Positions 5,685 through 5,901 of a stretch of 5,901 nucleotides of DNA are shown piece by piece. The DNA comes from RPQK01 sp041946865. Lineage in GTDB: Bacteria; Acidobacteriota; UBA6911; RPQK01. The stretch spans positions 1 to 5,901 of the forward strand of contig JBHGBF010000295.1 of assembly GCA_041946865.1 (NCBI GenBank), in the 5' to 3' direction. The notes under the pieces were generated by a model. That model saw only the letters and a program-made list of their open reading frames with translations. It made no database searches and was not told the DNA's origin. The position numbers and the translations under genes were made by a program. How positions within the stretch are numbered: position 1 is the stretch's first letter; every line of letters starts with the position of its first letter.

Positions 5685-5775
5685 GTAGTGCCGCCTTCAG
5701 GCGGGCTTTTTCGAACCGTAACCGCTCTCAATGGTCGGCTGCGGTTCGAAAAAGCCCGCCTAAAGGCAACACTGT
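5685..5775. repeat. REP/BIME-like inverted pair, 31-base arms
   Basis: The arm 5688-5718 and the arm 5742-5772 are inverted copies matching at 28 of 31 positions, separated by 23 bases. The left arm is preceded by GTAG (5685-5688) and contains the small hairpin CCGCC-TTCA-GGCGG followed by GCTTTTT. This resembles REP elements (GTAG-type tetranucleotide plus GC palindrome), and two inverted REPs form a BIME. The three differences are all C in the left arm versus T in the reverse complement of the right arm. In a minus-strand transcript they become G-U wobbles and the whole 31-bp stem stays paired; in a plus-strand transcript they are C-A mismatches. Each arm also looks like an inward-facing terminator. 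Confidence 0.75.
5690..5711 (+). terminator. terminator-like hairpin inside the left arm of the inverted pair
   Basis: CCGCC-TTCA-GGCGG is followed by GCTTTTT, the form of a short intrinsic terminator for plus-strand transcription. No plus-strand gene lies immediately upstream, so a terminator role is doubtful; it may simply be the core of the repeat. The right arm has an analogous but weaker hairpin (GCC-TTTA-GGC, then GGGCTTTTT) for the minus strand. Confidence 0.3.
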
Positions 5776-5832
5776 TGACCTGACGTTTCCACCTGCTCCG
5801 GGGCATGAGCGCCAAAACAAGCCCCTGCTTTT

Positions 5833-5874
5833 AGTCCCGAAGGGACTCTGGACTTTGGCGAAAGTATACAGATG
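5833..5874 (+). repeat. structured repeat, right copy (hairpin plus conserved 27-nt tail)
   Basis: The hairpin AGTCCC-GAA-GGGACT (5833-5847) is a perfect 6-bp stem with a 3-nt loop. It is followed at once by the 27-nt tail (5848-5874) that matches the inverted copy at 31-57 at 25 of 27 positions. The tail contains the perfect dyad ACTTT-GGCG-AAAGT (5853-5866), then TATACA and a terminal ATG. The hairpin stem is unrelated in sequence to that of the left copy, yet both are fully complementary. Confidence 0.75.
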
Positions 5875-5901
5875 AATCAACAGGAACCGCTGCTGTGTGG
5901 C
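5872..5901 (+). CDS. possible 5' end of a rightward gene, cut by the window edge
   Basis: The ATG that ends the conserved repeat tail opens a frame of ten codons (MNQQEPLLCG) to the window edge. The upstream sequence has only a weak purine stretch (GCGAAAG), and TATACA sits directly before the ATG. Ten open codons mean little alone. The case rests on the other repeat copy also ending in an ATG with an open outward frame (33 down to 1, minus strand). I do not recognise a family. Confidence 0.25.
   Translation, partial: MNQQEPLLCG

Larger units (their letters stand above)
5460..5871. other. repeat-rich intergenic region without a credible gene
   Basis: This 412-base stretch upstream of the leftward cluster holds no ORF with protein-like character. 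The longest frame crosses the inverted repeats and is explained by them. Contents from left to right: the presumed promoter region of the cluster, an inverted repeat at 5565-5603, a diverged hairpin-tail unit at 5625-5660, a REP/BIME-like inverted pair at 5685-5775, and a second clear copy of the structured repeat starting at 5833. The stretch at 5776-5832 shows only a weak GGGGC/GCCCC pairing (5800-5804 and 5821-5825). Confidence 0.7.

Noticed and set aside
5600..5815. 71-codon minus-strand ORF in the repeat-rich intergenic region
   Set aside because: It runs through both arms of the inverted repeat and the GAA-loop hairpin, which explain its sequence, and the protein is low in recognisable features and rich in Arg/Pro/Ser.
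5800..5825. GGGGC/GCCCC pairing followed by TGCTTTT as a plus-strand terminator
   Set aside because: A five-base stem with a 16-base loop and an interrupted T-run is too weak to call.
31..5874. Composite transposon or genomic island bounded by terminal inverted repeats
   Set aside because: The repeats are inverted and flank everything, but no transposase or integrase gene lies between them and no target-site duplication is visible outside them. Similar units within 5625-5660 suggest a dispersed repeat instead.

Overview
The window is a GC-rich bacterial segment dominated by one compact leftward (minus-strand) cluster of four metabolic genes. Reading in transcription order from about 5459 down to 1156, they are a zinc-dependent medium-chain dehydrogenase, a short-chain dehydrogenase/reductase (SDR), a Tat-signal-bearing xylose-isomerase-like TIM-barrel protein, and a Tat-signal-bearing enolase-superfamily enzyme of the muconate-lactonizing (MLE) type. 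A PhzF-family gene reads rightward from 272 to 1069 and converges on the cluster. Pairing Tat-type signals with a TIM-barrel isomerase and an enolase-superfamily enzyme, next to SDR and MDR genes, is a style I associate with Acidobacteriota or Planctomycetota. That assignment is inference from gene style only; there is no rRNA or marker gene here.

Layout: 1-83 holds a structured repeat and possibly the start of a leftward gene that leaves the window. 84-218 is a small ORF with a good ribosome-binding site. 272-1069 is the PhzF-family gene. 1070-1155 is a short convergent spacer without a clear terminator. 1156-5459 is the four-gene cluster, with tight junctions (10 nt between the first two genes, TAATG overlap between the last two) and one looser junction of 86 nt. 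5460-5871 has no credible gene but is rich in inverted repeats. At 5872 a possible rightward gene begins and leaves the window.

The cluster looks like a catabolic module for a polyol, sugar or sugar acid. Two dehydrogenases with different predicted cofactor preference (NAD for the MDR, NADP for the SDR) could oxidise or reduce hydroxyl/keto groups, the TIM-barrel protein could isomerise or epimerise, and the MLE-type enzyme could racemise, dehydrate or cycloisomerise an alpha-proton acid. The substrate cannot be read from sequence. No transporter, kinase or regulator is present in the window.

The most distinctive non-coding signal is a repeat found in inverted orientation at the two ends (31-69 and 5833-5874). 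Each copy has a small hairpin with a 3-nt loop followed by a 27-nt tail matching at 25 positions and ending in ATG. The hairpin stems differ in sequence between copies but remain fully paired. A diverged third unit lies at 5625-5660, and a REP/BIME-like inverted pair lies at 5685-5775. Two enzymes also show changes at residues normally regarded as catalytic: Gln46 for Glu in the PhzF protein and Arg163 for Lys in the SDR.
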